Assembly: GCA_022814565.1 (NCBI GenBank)
Contig: JAKLNG010000014.1
Location: 903,237 to 967,236 of the forward strand
Direction: 5' to 3'
Length of the DNA stretch: 64,000 nucleotides
Source of the DNA: Phaeophleospora eucalypticola
Taxonomy: Eukaryota; Ascomycota; Dothideomycetes; Mycosphaerellales; Mycosphaerellaceae
The notes beneath the pieces are model-generated. The model had not been told where the DNA came from, searched no databases, and saw nothing but the letters and a program-made list of their open reading frames with translations. Of the stretch, positions 1-11,431 are shown one piece after another; positions within the stretch are counted from its first letter, which is position 1; each line of letters opens with the position of its first letter. The position numbers were made by a program, and so were the translations under genes.

Positions 1-605
1 CGTTTCTTGCAAAATGTTCGGCACTGCATAAAACACATCTTGGCATCCAGCTGTGTCATATGCGTCTCGTTGGCGGGACCAAAAGCTAGCGAATGGACCT
101 TGCTGAATGTGACTCGATGTGAAGATTTTAGGGGTCGATGGTACGCTGGGAGTCCAGGAACTATTTTCAGGGGAAAAATGCGGAGCTTGAGGATTGAATT
201 TGGAGCGTGAGGTGTCCGAAGAGAGTGCTGGTGTACACAAGCCCACTCGTTGCTGCCACAGGCTCGGTCGTTCCGGCGTGATGGGATGCTGGAAGTTCGC
301 GTGATAGTAAGGAGTCTGTGGTGCCTCGACGGGTCCGTCGAATGAATTGTAGTTGTCGAAATGGCTGTCAGGCACATAATCGCCATTCTGCCTCCGTATC
401 AGCAAGACGTGCCAACAGATTTGGATGGACAGGTACGAACATTGTCGTTGCCTTGGGGTATGCTGCAGTCGACGTCGTGAGCAAGCTCGTCATACGAGTC
501 AACATATGCTCGGCCTTCAGCGACAGCACCATGCTCTTGCTCTCCTCCAGTATTCGTGAGTAACGCTGGATCGACAAAGATCTCGGGCTGAGAGCGGCGG
601 TTCAT
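1..605 (-). CDS. Unrecognised protein, 5' part, truncated by the window edge
   Basis: I read a start ATG at 605-603, exon 1 at 441-605, a 53-base intron at 388-440 (weak donor GTTCGT, acceptor GGCAG, GCTGAT branch-like site) and exon 2 from 387 to base 1, still open. The joined product has at least 184 residues. It is rich in Pro, Ser, Asn and Tyr after an acidic start and has no domain I recognise. The composition resembles the disordered N-terminal part of a fungal regulator, but that is inference. Without the intron, all three minus-strand frames are closed by stops between about 365 and 400, so splicing is needed to reach the long open frame. Confidence 0.5.
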
Positions 606-2520
606 GATTGCGTATCACTGGCAGTGTTGAAGCCAGTGACAGAGGCCTTCCATGCGACAGACTTCGACGTGGGAGGAATGCTGTGAAGATAGACTCCTGT
701 AGAGCGACGCTGATTTAGCAGATAGCTAGTTCAGATCAAGTGAAGTTGTTGCGTAACTTGAAGAATGCTGCAAATAGCGAGAATAGTAAGTTGTACTTGA
801 CCGAGGTATCGTAACAGTGGAGGCAGTTAGATGAGACCAGATCGCGAGAAGGTGGAGACTCCAGTTTGTTCTGTGCACTTGCGGTGCGGACTCTTTCTCG
901 TAGAGGTGGTGATGCTGGCCGGACCCGTGACGACGCGGGGCTAGCGGTATACCTCTTCAAGCCGGAGTACAAGAAACACGGGGGCAGTGCCCCAAGCCCA
1001 CCGTCATTGCTCGATTGCACAGACGACTGAAGCATTTTGCAAGCTTCGCTACTGACCGGTGAAGAAGGCATGAACAGAGAACTGAGGAATCTGTGAGAAT
1101 GCATCTACAGAGGTGGTAGTAGACCTCACCGCCAGACGCTATCGGCTATCCTGACCTAATGATCAATCTGCGGGGTACCTGCAATGCGCTGGTCATCTCT
1201 GGACGGCACTGCTGCCAATGCTAGCTTTCCGCGGACCAGTCTCTCGAAGTTGCAGCGCCGGAAAGTCGCGTCTCGTTGCAAGCGCAACAACCCGCGCGCG
1301 AAGTAGACTTGCATCCCGTTGAGCTCGCCATACGTCCTGCGTGCTATGGCTGGGTGTTACGACGGTACACAGCATTCGATGAGAGACAAGCTTCGCCAAC
1401 GCAGGCGCAGTTTCGTCCATGGAGGTCGATGGCGTAGACAGCGAAAGCTCAAGCTCCAGCGCATAGATCCAATGTCGTACCAACATCCGAAAAATTCGTT
1501 GAGGGCAGGGAATGAGGGTGTCGTCTCCTTCTCAGCTGCCAACTCATCGCACGGAGGTCCATCCCAGAGACATGGCTCGAATGTTGAATGAAAGCGGGAC
1601 CTCGCGTGAGCGTCCACGAGCAGACCGCGTTCATCATCCCGCGCACACACTACTGTGTACGCACTGTTTGCTGCAGTACCCCGTGCCCATGCTTGCAGCC
1701 GGCGCCGGTCGAGCCGGCCATTCTCCTGTCGCCGGCCTCGTGTTTCAGCTTTTTGTGACCGCCTTTACGCGGACTTTGCGTCTTGCGTCTCGAAGCGAAA
1801 GACGAAGCGGCATGATCCTGTGTTCCGTCCAGCTGGTCCCAGATCCTATCTCATCCTTCAACTCTTCATCCCACGTCTTCTCTCAGCTCCAGCAGCCTTG
1901 CCAATTCTCCCTTTGCATTAGCCACGCCGGACTTTCGGCAAGCTCGCGAGTCTTTGTGGATTCGTGTCATCGTACGTTCGTCGCGCGTCTTGATCGGAAG
2001 AAGCTCCGTCCATGTACACCTGGAAGCGTTCGCAAAGGTACATGGTCTTCGTGGCCTGGCAGCGTGAATCCTTCACACATTTGCAAACGCGGCGACAGCA
2101 CCGAGTATTAAAGCGGGTGGTGTTGTTAGGCAGGTATGCTGCGAACACGTGGCAGTCGGCCATTCATGGTCGCGTGTCGCTGCCTGCGTGGCAGCCTGAG
2201 CGCCGCGGCCCAATGTCGCACAAGATGACATTGCTCTCAGGCAGTAGACAAAGTCGTAGAGATAGAGAGCTTGATGTGACAACGAGAAGGTGAAGTCGTC
2301 AACCAGTTGTTGTTTTAGAGCAGCCGTGGTAACGCCGCGGTTATACCCGGCAACGGTGTCCTTGCTAATTTCAAAGTATAATACAACCACTAATGAACCA
2401 TATTAGCGTCGTTCGCATATGCTGTTGCATGTTGGCGTGGTTGGACAGCAAAGCAGCCGCTATTCCTGCAGGTACAAAGCAACAGCGCCCAATCGACACA
2501 GATACGCCTCAAACCAGGCC
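606..2520. other. Intergenic, no firm gene
   Basis: Several ORFs of 60-200 codons overlap here on both strands, but none has a recognisable domain, signal peptide or splice-linked partner. A Cys-rich minus-strand ORF at 1918-2163 is the least random-looking. The stretch would include promoters of the flanking genes. Confidence 0.4.
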
Positions 2521-3351
2521 TCATCCTCCCAGGCTAGCACACTGCGTAGAATCTGAAGAATTCCGATGTCGACCAGATCGTCGATGTCTGTAGAGATTGT
2601 CTCTGCGAGAAAATCCACGAACGGAATAGGAGCAGTCCTGATCTGAACAATAGAAGCGTTCAGTGGAATACTGAGGGCCATGTCTAGGTAGATGGCGTGC
2701 GAGCTCCCTGGGATAGTTGAAGCGTCGCGGACAGTGAGGGCAGCCGTGGCGTCTGTCTCGCATCGGTATATGGCTGCGCTGATGATGCCGAAGGGCAGCG
2801 GGTGTGGCAAAAGAAGCACGACAGCCGCCGTGGTTACACCAATGCCGCTCGATTGCCCAGACAGGTTGGATGTGGGACTGAGGGTACCACGTCGTCGCAG
2901 AGGCTTCGGATTGCCCATCGAGCTGAAATTGAGAGACGGCTGTAGATGATCGGGCACGACTATTCTCAAGACCATCATTATCTGCCACTAAAGCTTCAGT
3001 GGCGGCACCAGATGCTCTTGATCCCTCGATGCTGTCCATTTGTGAGAACTGTGCTCCCGTGAAAGCCACTAGCCCATCGAAGGCATTGGGAGAGGTCCCT
3101 TCGGTAAGTCGTATAAGGCCTCCTGCGTCGTCCAGTAGGCTCGTATTGAGCTCGATAGGAAGCGATTGATCAATGGCCTCAAACATAGATCTTTCAGTGA
3201 GCAACGGCAAATCCCACGCGCCAGCGAAAACAGTTTCCATCGCAAAAGTCGCATCTTCGTAGAAAGTGTCATGTTGATCATTCGTCTCCATGGCGCGAGT
3301 CAGGGCGACGAAAACCGCAAGAATGACCAGAGTGCGCAGGATTGAAGCCAT
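2521..3351 (-). CDS. C2H2 zinc-finger protein with hydrophobic N-terminus
   Basis: A single-exon protein of 276 residues. Three C2H2-type fingers lie in the C-terminal third: C172/C177/H190/H194, C204/C207/H220/H224 and C235/C240/H256/H262. The third has atypical spacing, as often seen in fungal proteins. The region before the fingers (about 25-165) is acidic and Ser-rich and looks disordered. A nuclear DNA-binding role is the usual inference for this family. Residues 2-19 are strongly hydrophobic and end in Ala, like a secretion signal, which is unexpected. A second in-frame Met at residue 21 would give a protein without that segment, so the start is uncertain. Confidence 0.7.
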   Translation of the reverse strand: MASILRTLVILAVFVALTRAMETNDQHDTFYEDATFAMETVFAGAWDLPLLTERSMFEAIDQSLPIELNTSLLDDAGGLIRLTEGTSPNAFDGLVAFTGAQFSQMDSIEGSRASGAATEALVADNDGLENSRARSSTAVSQFQLDGQSEASATTWYPQSHIQPVWAIERHWCNHGGCRASFATPAALRHHQRSHIPMRDRRHGCPHCPRRFNYPRELARHLPRHGPQYSTERFYCSDQDCSYSVRGFSRRDNLYRHRRSGRHRNSSDSTQCASLGG

Positions 3352-4310
3352 GTCGAATGGCGATTTTCAAAAGAAAAGGCCGTTTTGTAGTATTCGCAGC
3401 TTCGAACAAAGCTCTGGGGAGAAAGCATCGGTCGGAGAGACAGAAGCTAGTTGTGTGAGGTCGCAGTCGATTGGCAGAAAGTGATGCTAAACGGACCAAC
3501 ATGCCAGAAAGTGCTTGCTCGGGTTTCCGGAAGGCACGACTATTATGCCGACCAAGATGCGCTGGTGGCGGCAGACCGCCCAGAGCAGAGCCTCATCTCT
3601 GGCGGGATGGAACGGATTCGTCGCCGAGAGCTGTATGCATCGTCTTCAGCTGACCAGCCAGGAAGTGGCTAAGCCGGCCCCTTCGCATCGGCTGATGAAT
3701 GAAGCTGTCGAACACCTCAGCGAAGGATTGCGCGGCCGTAAAGACTTATCGCCGGAGGAGCAAGCTTGCGTCGCCGACGCATGGTAATCATCGAATTTGC
3801 TATGGTCAGTCCTTTTCCGGATTAGCTTCTGTTACCGAAGGAGGAACAGGAAAGGACCGCGTCGCATCTCTGTGCAGACAAGATGAGTTGCCCATTGTTT
3901 GGAACCTCGAGACGCCCTTGGCAACATTCTTCTTGCACTGGGCATTTGCAAATTGCGGAACAAGTGTGCGTAATCACGGTCGCTGTACGTGTTCCATTGC
4001 TATGTACGCAGTCGGCAATGACCAAGCGAGCCTTGACGAAGTGCAGACGACTTGAAATCCCGCGTCTTGGTACGTGCCGGCCTCACAGGAGCGATCGTGA
4101 TGTGGATTGTAATTGTCGTTGTCGTTCGCCTCACCGCTCCTTTGGCGCCTCACAGGTGCGGTGTGCAAACCGACGCTTTTGATGTTCGCAAGTAAAGACG
4201 AACAAGTCTCGCTAAGGGCATGTGTCGCTTCCTTGCCAGACCAATCCCGAGAGCTGGTCCGCCAGCAACGGCGCGAAAGCAGAGCCGCACCGGGCCCATA
4301 TTGGCCCAAC
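3352..4310. other. Intergenic, weak ORFs only
   Basis: Overlapping short ORFs on both strands (for example plus-strand 3515-3787, 90 codons) show no domain or consistent splice signals. I see no supportable gene. Confidence 0.4.
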
Positions 4311-5744
4311 TCACAGCTGAGTGGCCCCAACCAGGCCTGAGCTCATCGACGCACAATGAGTGGCCTCCTGCTGTGCGGTGCGTCCTTCATTCCTGACTCG
4401 CACCTTCCGATGATTTACGATCTGTACAATGTCTCTCACATCAAGCAGATTGACGATTGCTTTGAGATGAGGTCGCTGCGAATCGGGTGGAGAAGTTCTC
4501 AATAGATAGCGAGCGAAGTCGAGTGCCGTATGTCCAACATCCGTCCGGAGAGAAGTGTCGGCGTTTTTGTCCATCAAAATCCCAACGATGTCAAGGTGAG
4601 CTCGTCCAACAGCATTATATAGAGGTGTTCTACCCTTCAAATCGCTTACGTTGACAGAGCACCGAGCATCGACAAGCATCTTGAGCACCTGTTTGTGGCC
4701 ACAGTAAGCAGCTATGTGAGTGGGGGTTTCGCCATAGCGATCCGCTTTGTCAGGTGCAGCTTTGTACAACAGGAGCCGATGAACTATCTTTTCATGGCCT
4801 GTACGTGCGGCCTTGTGCAGAGGTGTCTCACCGAGCGAGTCTGCTGAGTTGACGTGGGCCCCAGAAGCGGTCAAGATGCGAACCGAGTCGACCCTGCTCT
4901 GCTCAACCGCTTCGTGCAAGGGCATTCTTCCCAATGTGTTCGTTGACTGGCAGTTTGCACGATTGGTGCACAAGGTTTGACCACAGTCCGGATGACCGTT
5001 GCGTGCCGCAACATGCAATGGAGAATTTCCTCCAATTTCAGGCTTGTTCAAGTCCATCCCCCTCCTTGCAAGGATTTGTAGACACTTCGCTTGGCCATCG
5101 AAAGCTGTCCAAAATGCCGCGCTCCTCCCTTCAATGTCGCGGATGTTGATGTCGGCGCCAATATCCAGTAGTTTGGTGAGAGACTTCTCACTGCCGGCCC
5201 TGGCAGCGACTAGGAGCGGAATCTTATGGGCTTCTGTACGCGGCCCATATCCGGATAAGCCAGCGCCTGCGATGTGAAGCCTTTCCACAAGTTCTAAGCG
5301 CTCATTCTTGACTGCGTCTAGAAGATCATCTCGGTACGTGAGCGAGGTGTCTCCGGTCACGCCTGGGGGCGAATGACTCAAGTTGAGATCAGTCGCTGCA
5401 GTAGGCTCAAGAGCTTCGCTAGGTTGATATGGATCCCCATCGTCAGAACCACTTCTGCGATCAAGAAGACATGATCTTGATGGAAGCTGTTCGGGAGAAT
5501 GCTCAGAGGTCTGTAAAGGGGCCGCACTCGAGTTCAGGCCAGCGGTTGCAACGACCTCCGGTATGTCGCTGTGACGGGATTGCTCGGCGTCAACGGCACA
5601 TTCGCGTTGGAGGAAAGGACTTCTTGGTGGCAGCTGCTCGAGAGAACGCCGGAACTCCCGAACGTGAGCCAAAGGCTTCGAGAAGATACGCAGAGCCCGT
5701 AGAGCCAGCCGGCCTCGAGGCTTGACAGGAAGCGTTCGTCTCAT
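4311..5744 (-). CDS. Ankyrin-repeat protein
   Basis: A single-exon protein of 477 residues from the first in-frame ATG (5744). Residues from about 138 to 425 form roughly eight consecutive ankyrin repeats, shown by recurring G-x-TPLH-x-AA and hydrophobic-LL-x2-GA patterns; the fourth to sixth are the best preserved. The N-terminal 137 residues are Arg/Ser/Pro-rich, without a signal peptide, and contain a short duplicated motif (EQLPPRS and EQLPSRS, about 50 residues apart). The C-terminus after the repeats is short and basic. Ankyrin arrays mediate protein binding; the partner cannot be told. No enzymatic, NACHT or kinase domain accompanies the repeats. Confidence 0.8.
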   Translation of the reverse strand: MRRTLPVKPRGRLALRALRIFSKPLAHVREFRRSLEQLPPRSPFLQRECAVDAEQSRHSDIPEVVATAGLNSSAAPLQTSEHSPEQLPSRSCLLDRRSGSDDGDPYQPSEALEPTAATDLNLSHSPPGVTGDTSLTYRDDLLDAVKNERLELVERLHIAGAGLSGYGPRTEAHKIPLLVAARAGSEKSLTKLLDIGADINIRDIEGRSAAFWTAFDGQAKCLQILARRGMDLNKPEIGGNSPLHVAARNGHPDCGQTLCTNRANCQSTNTLGRMPLHEAVEQSRVDSVRILTASGAHVNSADSLGETPLHKAARTGHEKIVHRLLLYKAAPDKADRYGETPTHIAAYCGHKQVLKMLVDARCSVNVSDLKGRTPLYNAVGRAHLDIVGILMDKNADTSLRTDVGHTALDFARYLLRTSPPDSQRPHLKAIVNLLDVRDIVQIVNHRKVRVRNEGRTAQQEATHCASMSSGLVGATQL

Positions 5745-6035
5745 GGTGTAATGTTGGATAATACCCAAACGCGCGTGGGTTCGGATCTGCCGACTTGGGT
5801 GCCCGGTTGCAAATATCTGTTTGGAGAATGCACCTCAATGTAAGGAAAGTGTACCTATTCCGAACCGGAGGAGACGGGTGCTCGAGTGATGGCGATTATT
5901 TAAATGGAACAGTCGGATCGCAGCCTGGAAACATTCCAGAAAGCGGCTGCTATTTTCGAACAGCGTCATGCAAGGGGCACGAGTTGGAGCGAGCTGATGC
6001 ACACCGATCTTGCACCAAGAAGATACTTGTGTCAG

Positions 6036-6740
6036 CTACGATGGCGATGTTCTCATCCGCTCCATCTCGTCTGGCTTGGGCGCTGTGTCGATTACATTCC
6101 CACAGCTCTTGCACTTTCTCGCAGCTTCGTCTGCCTTGAACCTGTTGACAGCGTCTTTGATCTGTGTTCCAAGGTCTGTGCAGTGGAAAGCATCTTCTCT
6201 GACAATGTCGCCACAGCTGTCACAGTACCAACGCAGCTTGTCCAGACTGCTCTCCGGCCTCGGCTGCTCGATCACCACACCCACTGTATCCGCGAATCGA
6301 ACAGGGTTGTGTGGAGTGTTTGCTGGCAGCAGAAAAAGCTCCCCTTCATTGATGTATACATCCACGAACTCATCTTTCCCATTGATCCTTTGAACCGTCT
6401 TAAGCAGCATTCGGCCTTTGTATTGGTAGAAGAACTCGGGCGTCTCGTTAATGTGGTAGTCTGTGCGGGCATTGGGTCCGCCCACGACCATGACAGTCAT
6501 CGGATCGCTGTAGACGCAGTAGTTGTTGATTGGCGGCTTGAGCAGGTGGGAGTTTTCGCTGAGCCATTTGGGCAGGTTCAATGGGAAGCCTGTCGGAGGA
6601 GCGGTGGTCGTCGTGGAGAGTAGGTTCCTTTGCAGGGCGAATGGCGATGTTCTGGCCGCACCAGAAGTTCTCGAAAGGGGTGTTTGGAATCGAGGCAATT
6701 GACGTGCTGCCCTCGCGATGGGCCTTGTGATGCTCTGCAT
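6036..6740 (-). CDS. BNA1: 3-hydroxyanthranilate 3,4-dioxygenase
   Basis: This enzyme opens the ring of 3-hydroxyanthranilate in the kynurenine route from tryptophan to NAD. The 234-residue single-exon product carries the non-heme iron ligands of the family (H96, E102, H144), a nearby Arg92 and a C-terminal pair of CxxC motifs (C173/C176, C210/C213) forming the second, rubredoxin-like iron site of fungal and bacterial enzymes. The usual core starts near residue 53. The preceding 52 residues contain about seven Arg, many Ser/Thr and no acidic residue, which resembles a mitochondrial presequence. The fungal enzyme is usually considered cytosolic. I saw no splice pair that would remove the extension. 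Confidence 0.93.
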   Translation of the reverse strand: MQSITRPIARAARQLPRFQTPLSRTSGAARTSPFALQRNLLSTTTTAPPTGFPLNLPKWLSENSHLLKPPINNYCVYSDPMTVMVVGGPNARTDYHINETPEFFYQYKGRMLLKTVQRINGKDEFVDVYINEGELFLLPANTPHNPVRFADTVGVVIEQPRPESSLDKLRWYCDSCGDIVREDAFHCTDLGTQIKDAVNRFKADEAARKCKSCGNVIDTAPKPDEMERMRTSPS

Positions 6741-7628
6741 GATGGGCGATTCTTCCTATCGTGATGGGTCAATTGGTTGATGGCGGCGTGGATCGAAGAC
6801 GTGATATCAGCTTCGAAGAAGTTAGGATGGGGATGCAATTGAGCAGTTCATTTGGCGGAGTGCTGATGTAAGTGTATGAAAGAAGAAGAGGTGAGATGTT
6901 GTCGTTCCGTCATCCATTTCTGAGGGCAAAATGGAGCTTTCACCATGTCGCTAGTCAAATCTCCGTTAACGCCGCTGAGATGATGACTCAGCAGAATGCG
7001 CTCCTTTTTCGCCGTGGGACTTCACTTCCTCCTTTCACATGACAATGGCTATCGTCAGAACGCCGGAGCATAATGATTCATACAATGTCCGGTGTGGTAC
7101 AGAGCCGGGCTTCTGATCCTACTGATTCATCAGCCAAGGTTGTTGAATGTCATCCCATTTTCTTCGTCTATCTTCAACATCTCAGGCATTCTCTAAAAGC
7201 AGTTGCAACTAAGTCAGTCGCAACGCTAACGTACATCCTTTTCGGCCACGGAAAGTTCGAGGAGGAATCTTCAAGCCTTATTGGCCGCTTCGGAGCGCCA
7301 AACGTACTCAGGAGCGGCCTCCTAGCGCTCCTCTGCTGCCTTTGGAGACTACCCTTACTATGCACTACCTCACGCTTCTTCGAAGCCTTAGTAGACAAGC
7401 GTAATCCGCATTCGGCTAATCGAAGATACGGTCGCCATAAATCGGCCCTCGAAACGAATGCACGTGATCGATAGTCTCTGGGGGTCTCTAGCACATAGAG
7501 CCAGTTTGAAGACAATTACGATTTTGGCAGTACCTTCAGGGTATTGCCGCTGCATAGCTAACGAGTCGCATGAGGAGACACTTTGTGCTGAGAATTTCAG
7601 CCATAGGTGTTCGAAATGCAGCCTCAAT
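6741..7628. other. Intergenic, no gene seen
   Basis: About 0.9 kb between BNA1 (transcribed leftward) and the 3' end of the GNAT gene. Short ORFs only, none with a recognisable feature. Confidence 0.4.
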
Positions 7629-8264
7629 TCACTCGTCAAACCCATACTTCTCCAGGTCCTCATCCATATCCTTCTTGATCCAAACCTGCCCGGTCACACC
7701 CCCAAACGTCTTCAGCACATGCAAGCCCATATCCTTAAATTCCAGGCTTCTGAAAACAGCGGCCGATCCCTTGTTCGGGGGGTCGTGAAGCCCAAGGACA
7801 TCTTTTTGTCCCAGCTCCCGCTCCACATGATCCATCAATCCAATGCAAGCCTCCCGAGCATACCCTTTGCGCATATGCTCTGGAAGGATCGCGAAGCCGA
7901 GATCTGGTGCTGAGAATGCATCATGCCCCTCGCCACGCATAAGAGAAGCGGTGCCTACGAGCGTGTGATACTTGATGTTGTCACCGAAGTGTGATGATCC
8001 CGGAGCGTTTGCATGCTCCCAATCAGAGGGCTCCTTGGAGATCAAGTATTGACCGTATCCATTCCGGGCATGATCTTTGCGAAACTGATTTGAAATGATC
8101 TGCTTTGCGTCTTGAGATGTCTTGATCTTGGTTCCGCCTTCTGCTGCGATGAATTCGGGTGAGTTGTAAAGTCGGACAAGAAAATCGCAGTGGTGGGGGT
8201 CATCAGGTCGGAGGTACGATAGATAGAGACGTGGAGTGCGAATATGGAAGTTTGGGTCCGTCAT
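7629..8264 (-). CDS. GNAT-family N-acetyltransferase (RimJ/RimL-like)
   Basis: A single-exon protein of 211 residues from ATG 8264. It begins with the family's 'TPRLYLSYLRPDD' strand, then a helix with the 'Y-x-SPEF' motif. The central strand 'PDLGFAILPEHMRKGYAREA' is the acetyl-CoA binding segment (R/Q-x-x-G-x-A/G variant), followed by a C-terminal 'LHDPPNKGSAAVFRSLEF' block, where N and S/A typify Acetyltransf_3 proteins acting on N-termini or small molecules. The substrate cannot be inferred. A GTG 15 bases upstream also opens the frame but is not expected to be used. Confidence 0.85.
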   Translation of the reverse strand: MTDPNFHIRTPRLYLSYLRPDDPHHCDFLVRLYNSPEFIAAEGGTKIKTSQDAKQIISNQFRKDHARNGYGQYLISKEPSDWEHANAPGSSHFGDNIKYHTLVGTASLMRGEGHDAFSAPDLGFAILPEHMRKGYAREACIGLMDHVERELGQKDVLGLHDPPNKGSAAVFRSLEFKDMGLHVLKTFGGVTGQVWIKKDMDEDLEKYGFDE

Positions 8265-8796
8265 CTTAAATGTCGACACTTCTAGAATCGTGAAAGCATC
8301 GGTTCTTGTGGAAGTGGTAAGCAGTATCTATGAGTCAGAGTCATTCTCGCCTATCTCTCCTCATCATGCCTCGGAAACAAATACTTGCTGCCAAGACTCT
8401 CTCCTCGGACAGCGAAGAAAATTTTCCCTTGCTTGCTTTGAATACGTCTGAGTAGGCCGAATGGAACGGAGATATTCGGGGATCCAATATCTGTGGGGAA
8501 GGCGGACTTCGCAGCGAAGCTTTCGAAGGCTTGAGATGCGGTTGCTGAACGTTGACAACAGCAACTCGTGAGGAACATGTTGTCAAACTCAACAATGTGT
8601 GTGGCATGAGTGATCAGTTCAAGTCGTTCGCGGTTGTATATACCGATCAGTTGAGCATAGCAACGGGACCTATCGTAGCACATGAGAGACAATAAGATGA
8701 ACATGAAAGCTGGACATGCTGGTGGCATGATGGTAGAAGAGGTTGTGATCTTGAACATGATTCATTCATTCATTGAAAGGTATCTCATCTTCTCCA
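8265..8796. other. Intergenic, no gene seen
   Basis: About 0.5 kb between the start of the GNAT gene and the 3' end of the long peroxidase gene. I see nothing beyond shadow ORFs. Confidence 0.4.
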
Positions 8797-10261
8797 CTAG
8801 TATGGATTTCTTGGTCCACTGGTCATGAACTTTGCGCCCGGGTACTTCTCTCCGTAGTTCTGGACGCTTCTACCTGGCGGCAGGTTAGGGCACGAGCCAG
8901 TGATGGGAGCCAGAGCCGGCGTCAGCAGCGTAGAAATCATTCCCATGGTCTTCTGCAATACAGCGCCGCTGAACACGGCGCTCAAAAAGCCTGGAGTGTC
9001 GGCATAGACAGCCTGGGCGATGAAGCATCCCATTCTGTCAGGGTCGGAAAGGTCCTCGAAGCTGTTCAGGAGACCGCCAGAAATGTCGTGTGGGTCGACA
9101 CCGTCGAACGAGTTGACTTCGCCCGTGTTGCCACCGACTTGACAGTTCTCTGGGTAGGAAGCACACTGTTGGGCGGTGGAGATGGCAATGTCGACGAGGT
9201 CCCAGGCGTCGTCGTCTGCACGCTTGTACCAGTTGTCGGGGATTCTTTCGTGGCCGTAGGTGAAGACCAGGTTGTTGTTCTGATCACGGGTGTAGGAGAA
9301 GAATGACTCGAAGACCTCTGGAGGCATTATACCGCGAGGGTGCTCGGCAGAGTGGTTGGCCAGCAGCTCATACGCGAACATGTGAGCGCCGAAGGTGAAG
9401 GCAACACCTGCGTACACTGGGCTGAAGTAGTTGGGGTTGGTGGCGATCGAGTGCTTCTTGCGGTTGTACTGGTGCTCAGCCATGACCTGAGGGGTCAAGT
9501 TGCCACCGGTGCGGGCCTTCGCAAGGTCCAACAACTCTTGAGCGAACTGTGGGTAGGATGCACAATTGGAGTTCATCTCGGGTGCCAGCCAGTCGCCACG
9601 AGTAATTGAAGCATCTCCCTCGGTCTTCAAGTGTCCGTATGCGCAGATACCCGTCTCGTTGCCGAGCAGTTCTCCGAGAGCACCGAGAGACTGCGTCTTG
9701 TCGGAGTGATATCCAATACTCCAGCGTCCAGACAGTGGGTCACCGTCGAAAAACATCGTAGCGGTCTGGAGGAAGATCGTTGCGGTCTTGTCGAGTCCAT
9801 ACGCCTCCCAGAGACCAGTGTTGATCGACTCCGAGTCGGCGATACCATCGCGAGGGAGATAGCCACTAGGGACATGTTAGCTGTGCTTGGGACTTGTTGT
9901 CGGAAAATGACTTACTGGTTGGCTGCGGCATTCAGGCCAGCGCAAGGACCACGAATGTCGTTTGGACCTGGCGCAATGAACGCATGCTCGCCGGTAGTAG
10001 ACACTCGTTGAGATGCAGCATCGAACTTGTTGTACAGCGCATGCGAAGGCTTGCCTGGGTATTCTGGGAATGGGACAGCTCCAGTCGGAAGGCCGACCTC
10101 TGTGAGGCTGGTCAGCAAAGTCTCGACACCCAGCAGGCATGGCAGATCGTACGTCTCTTTTGGAAGCCGCCTTGTTCTTCGACCAGCTTAGCGATGCTGG
10201 GGAAGGCAGAGACGAGCAAAGGCGAGCCCGCAAGGGCAAGGGCTGCAGACTTTCCAAACAT
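8797..10261 (-). CDS. Secreted heme-thiolate peroxidase (chloroperoxidase/peroxygenase family), long form
   Basis: Three exons: 10153-10261, 9916-10099 and 8797-9865, split by introns of 53 and 50 bases with good branch and splice signals, give 453 residues. An N-terminal hydrophobic signal is followed by a Lys-Arg site at residues 35-36, typical of Kex2 processing. The family signature is intact: 'GPCAGLNAAANHGYLPRDG' holds the proximal Cys (C89) that would ligate heme iron, and 'EGDASITR' provides the acid-base Glu of the EGD class. The product would use H2O2 for halogenation, peroxidation or oxygen insertion; the substrate is unknown. It lies on the same strand as a shorter paralog and an esterase, suggesting an extracellular oxidative gene group. 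Confidence 0.88.
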
Positions 10262-11431
10262 GATCTAGGTTGCCCGAGAGTGGTGACGAGCAAGTGAGGG
10301 ATGCTTTGGTCGTTCCTCGTGGGCTTATATGCACTGGTTTCTCTTGGCTATGCTACCGCTCGCCCGGTACACCACGCAGGGCGACAGTTAGGCACTTCGC
10401 CTGCGGTAGTATACCGGCCCCTGCACTTGTTGTCGGGGTAGCATCTCGCTAGCAAGATCTGCACAGACTTGGCATTCCAAATGGTAAGCAGTTCCATTCC
10501 AGGAAAGAAGGGTCTATGGATCAGCCAATCCTGGAGCTGCTTTTGTTTCCTCTTGGCTGTAAGCCAGGAAGATCTGCATCTATTGTGCGCGCGCACTGAG
10601 CAAATAGAGTGTGGCACGCACTCAAGTCTTCCTCTACATGCAGGCCAAGTGAGCGTGGCGATGCTAGGAGAAAGCTTCTGAACGGAAGTCGAGCGCGCAA
10701 CCACCTTTCCAGCCCACATTCGTCACCAAGCGTCGAGTACAATTGCAATGGTGACCATACCGTGGACCAGCAAATGCTCCACACATTGGGGCACAATGTC
10801 GACTAGTCTTGCTGTAACCAACAGACGACCAGTTGAAGCTGGTGAGCCCAAGATGTTGGCCGGCCTGGAGTCCGCGTGATGGAGCAAAATCACAAGACCC
10901 TGCATGCAGTTAAGCATAAGCACAACCTTCAACGCTAGGAACAAGTGAATGGAGACTGACCATTTGCCACAGCGCCATTCGCCAAAAACAAAGCTACCCC
11001 AGATGCAGGGTGACGATCTGGCGTACTGCCAAGCCACAAGAAGGCAAGCCTCATGTCGAGCGAAGTCCCCGGGAACCGCTTTTACCGTCGCTCCTGCCTA
11101 TTCCAGCTGTGAACCCCTCAAGATACATCCTGACTCGCAGCTGTGGCAGTCTTGAAGTCCTGGATTCGGAGTACTTTCGGCGGAGGCAACTTGTATTCTT
11201 GTGCAGGTACCTGCGCGGACGCTCTAGTGACACCGAAGTGATTACTGAACTGCCGAGTCGCTCTCGTTTGCTAGCATGCGAAATGCCGATGCCAAATATG
11301 ACGAGGTTGCGTTTGCGCCATTTTAGAATCGATACATATGAAGCTTGAACGCCAGCAGGAAAATCTAGACTCCGTGTCTAGCGACGACAGACCATCGCAC
11401 GCTGAGCAACCAACGAATGTCAGCAGTGTCA
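10262..11431. other. Intergenic between the two peroxidase genes
   Basis: About 1.2 kb serving as promoter of the long peroxidase gene and 3' region of the short one. Overlapping ORFs up to 123 codons show no domain. Confidence 0.4.

Noticed and set aside
1512..2111. 199-codon plus-strand ORF
   Set aside because: It overlaps ORFs on the other strand, is Arg/Ser-rich as GC-rich shadow frames are, and has no domain or splice partner.
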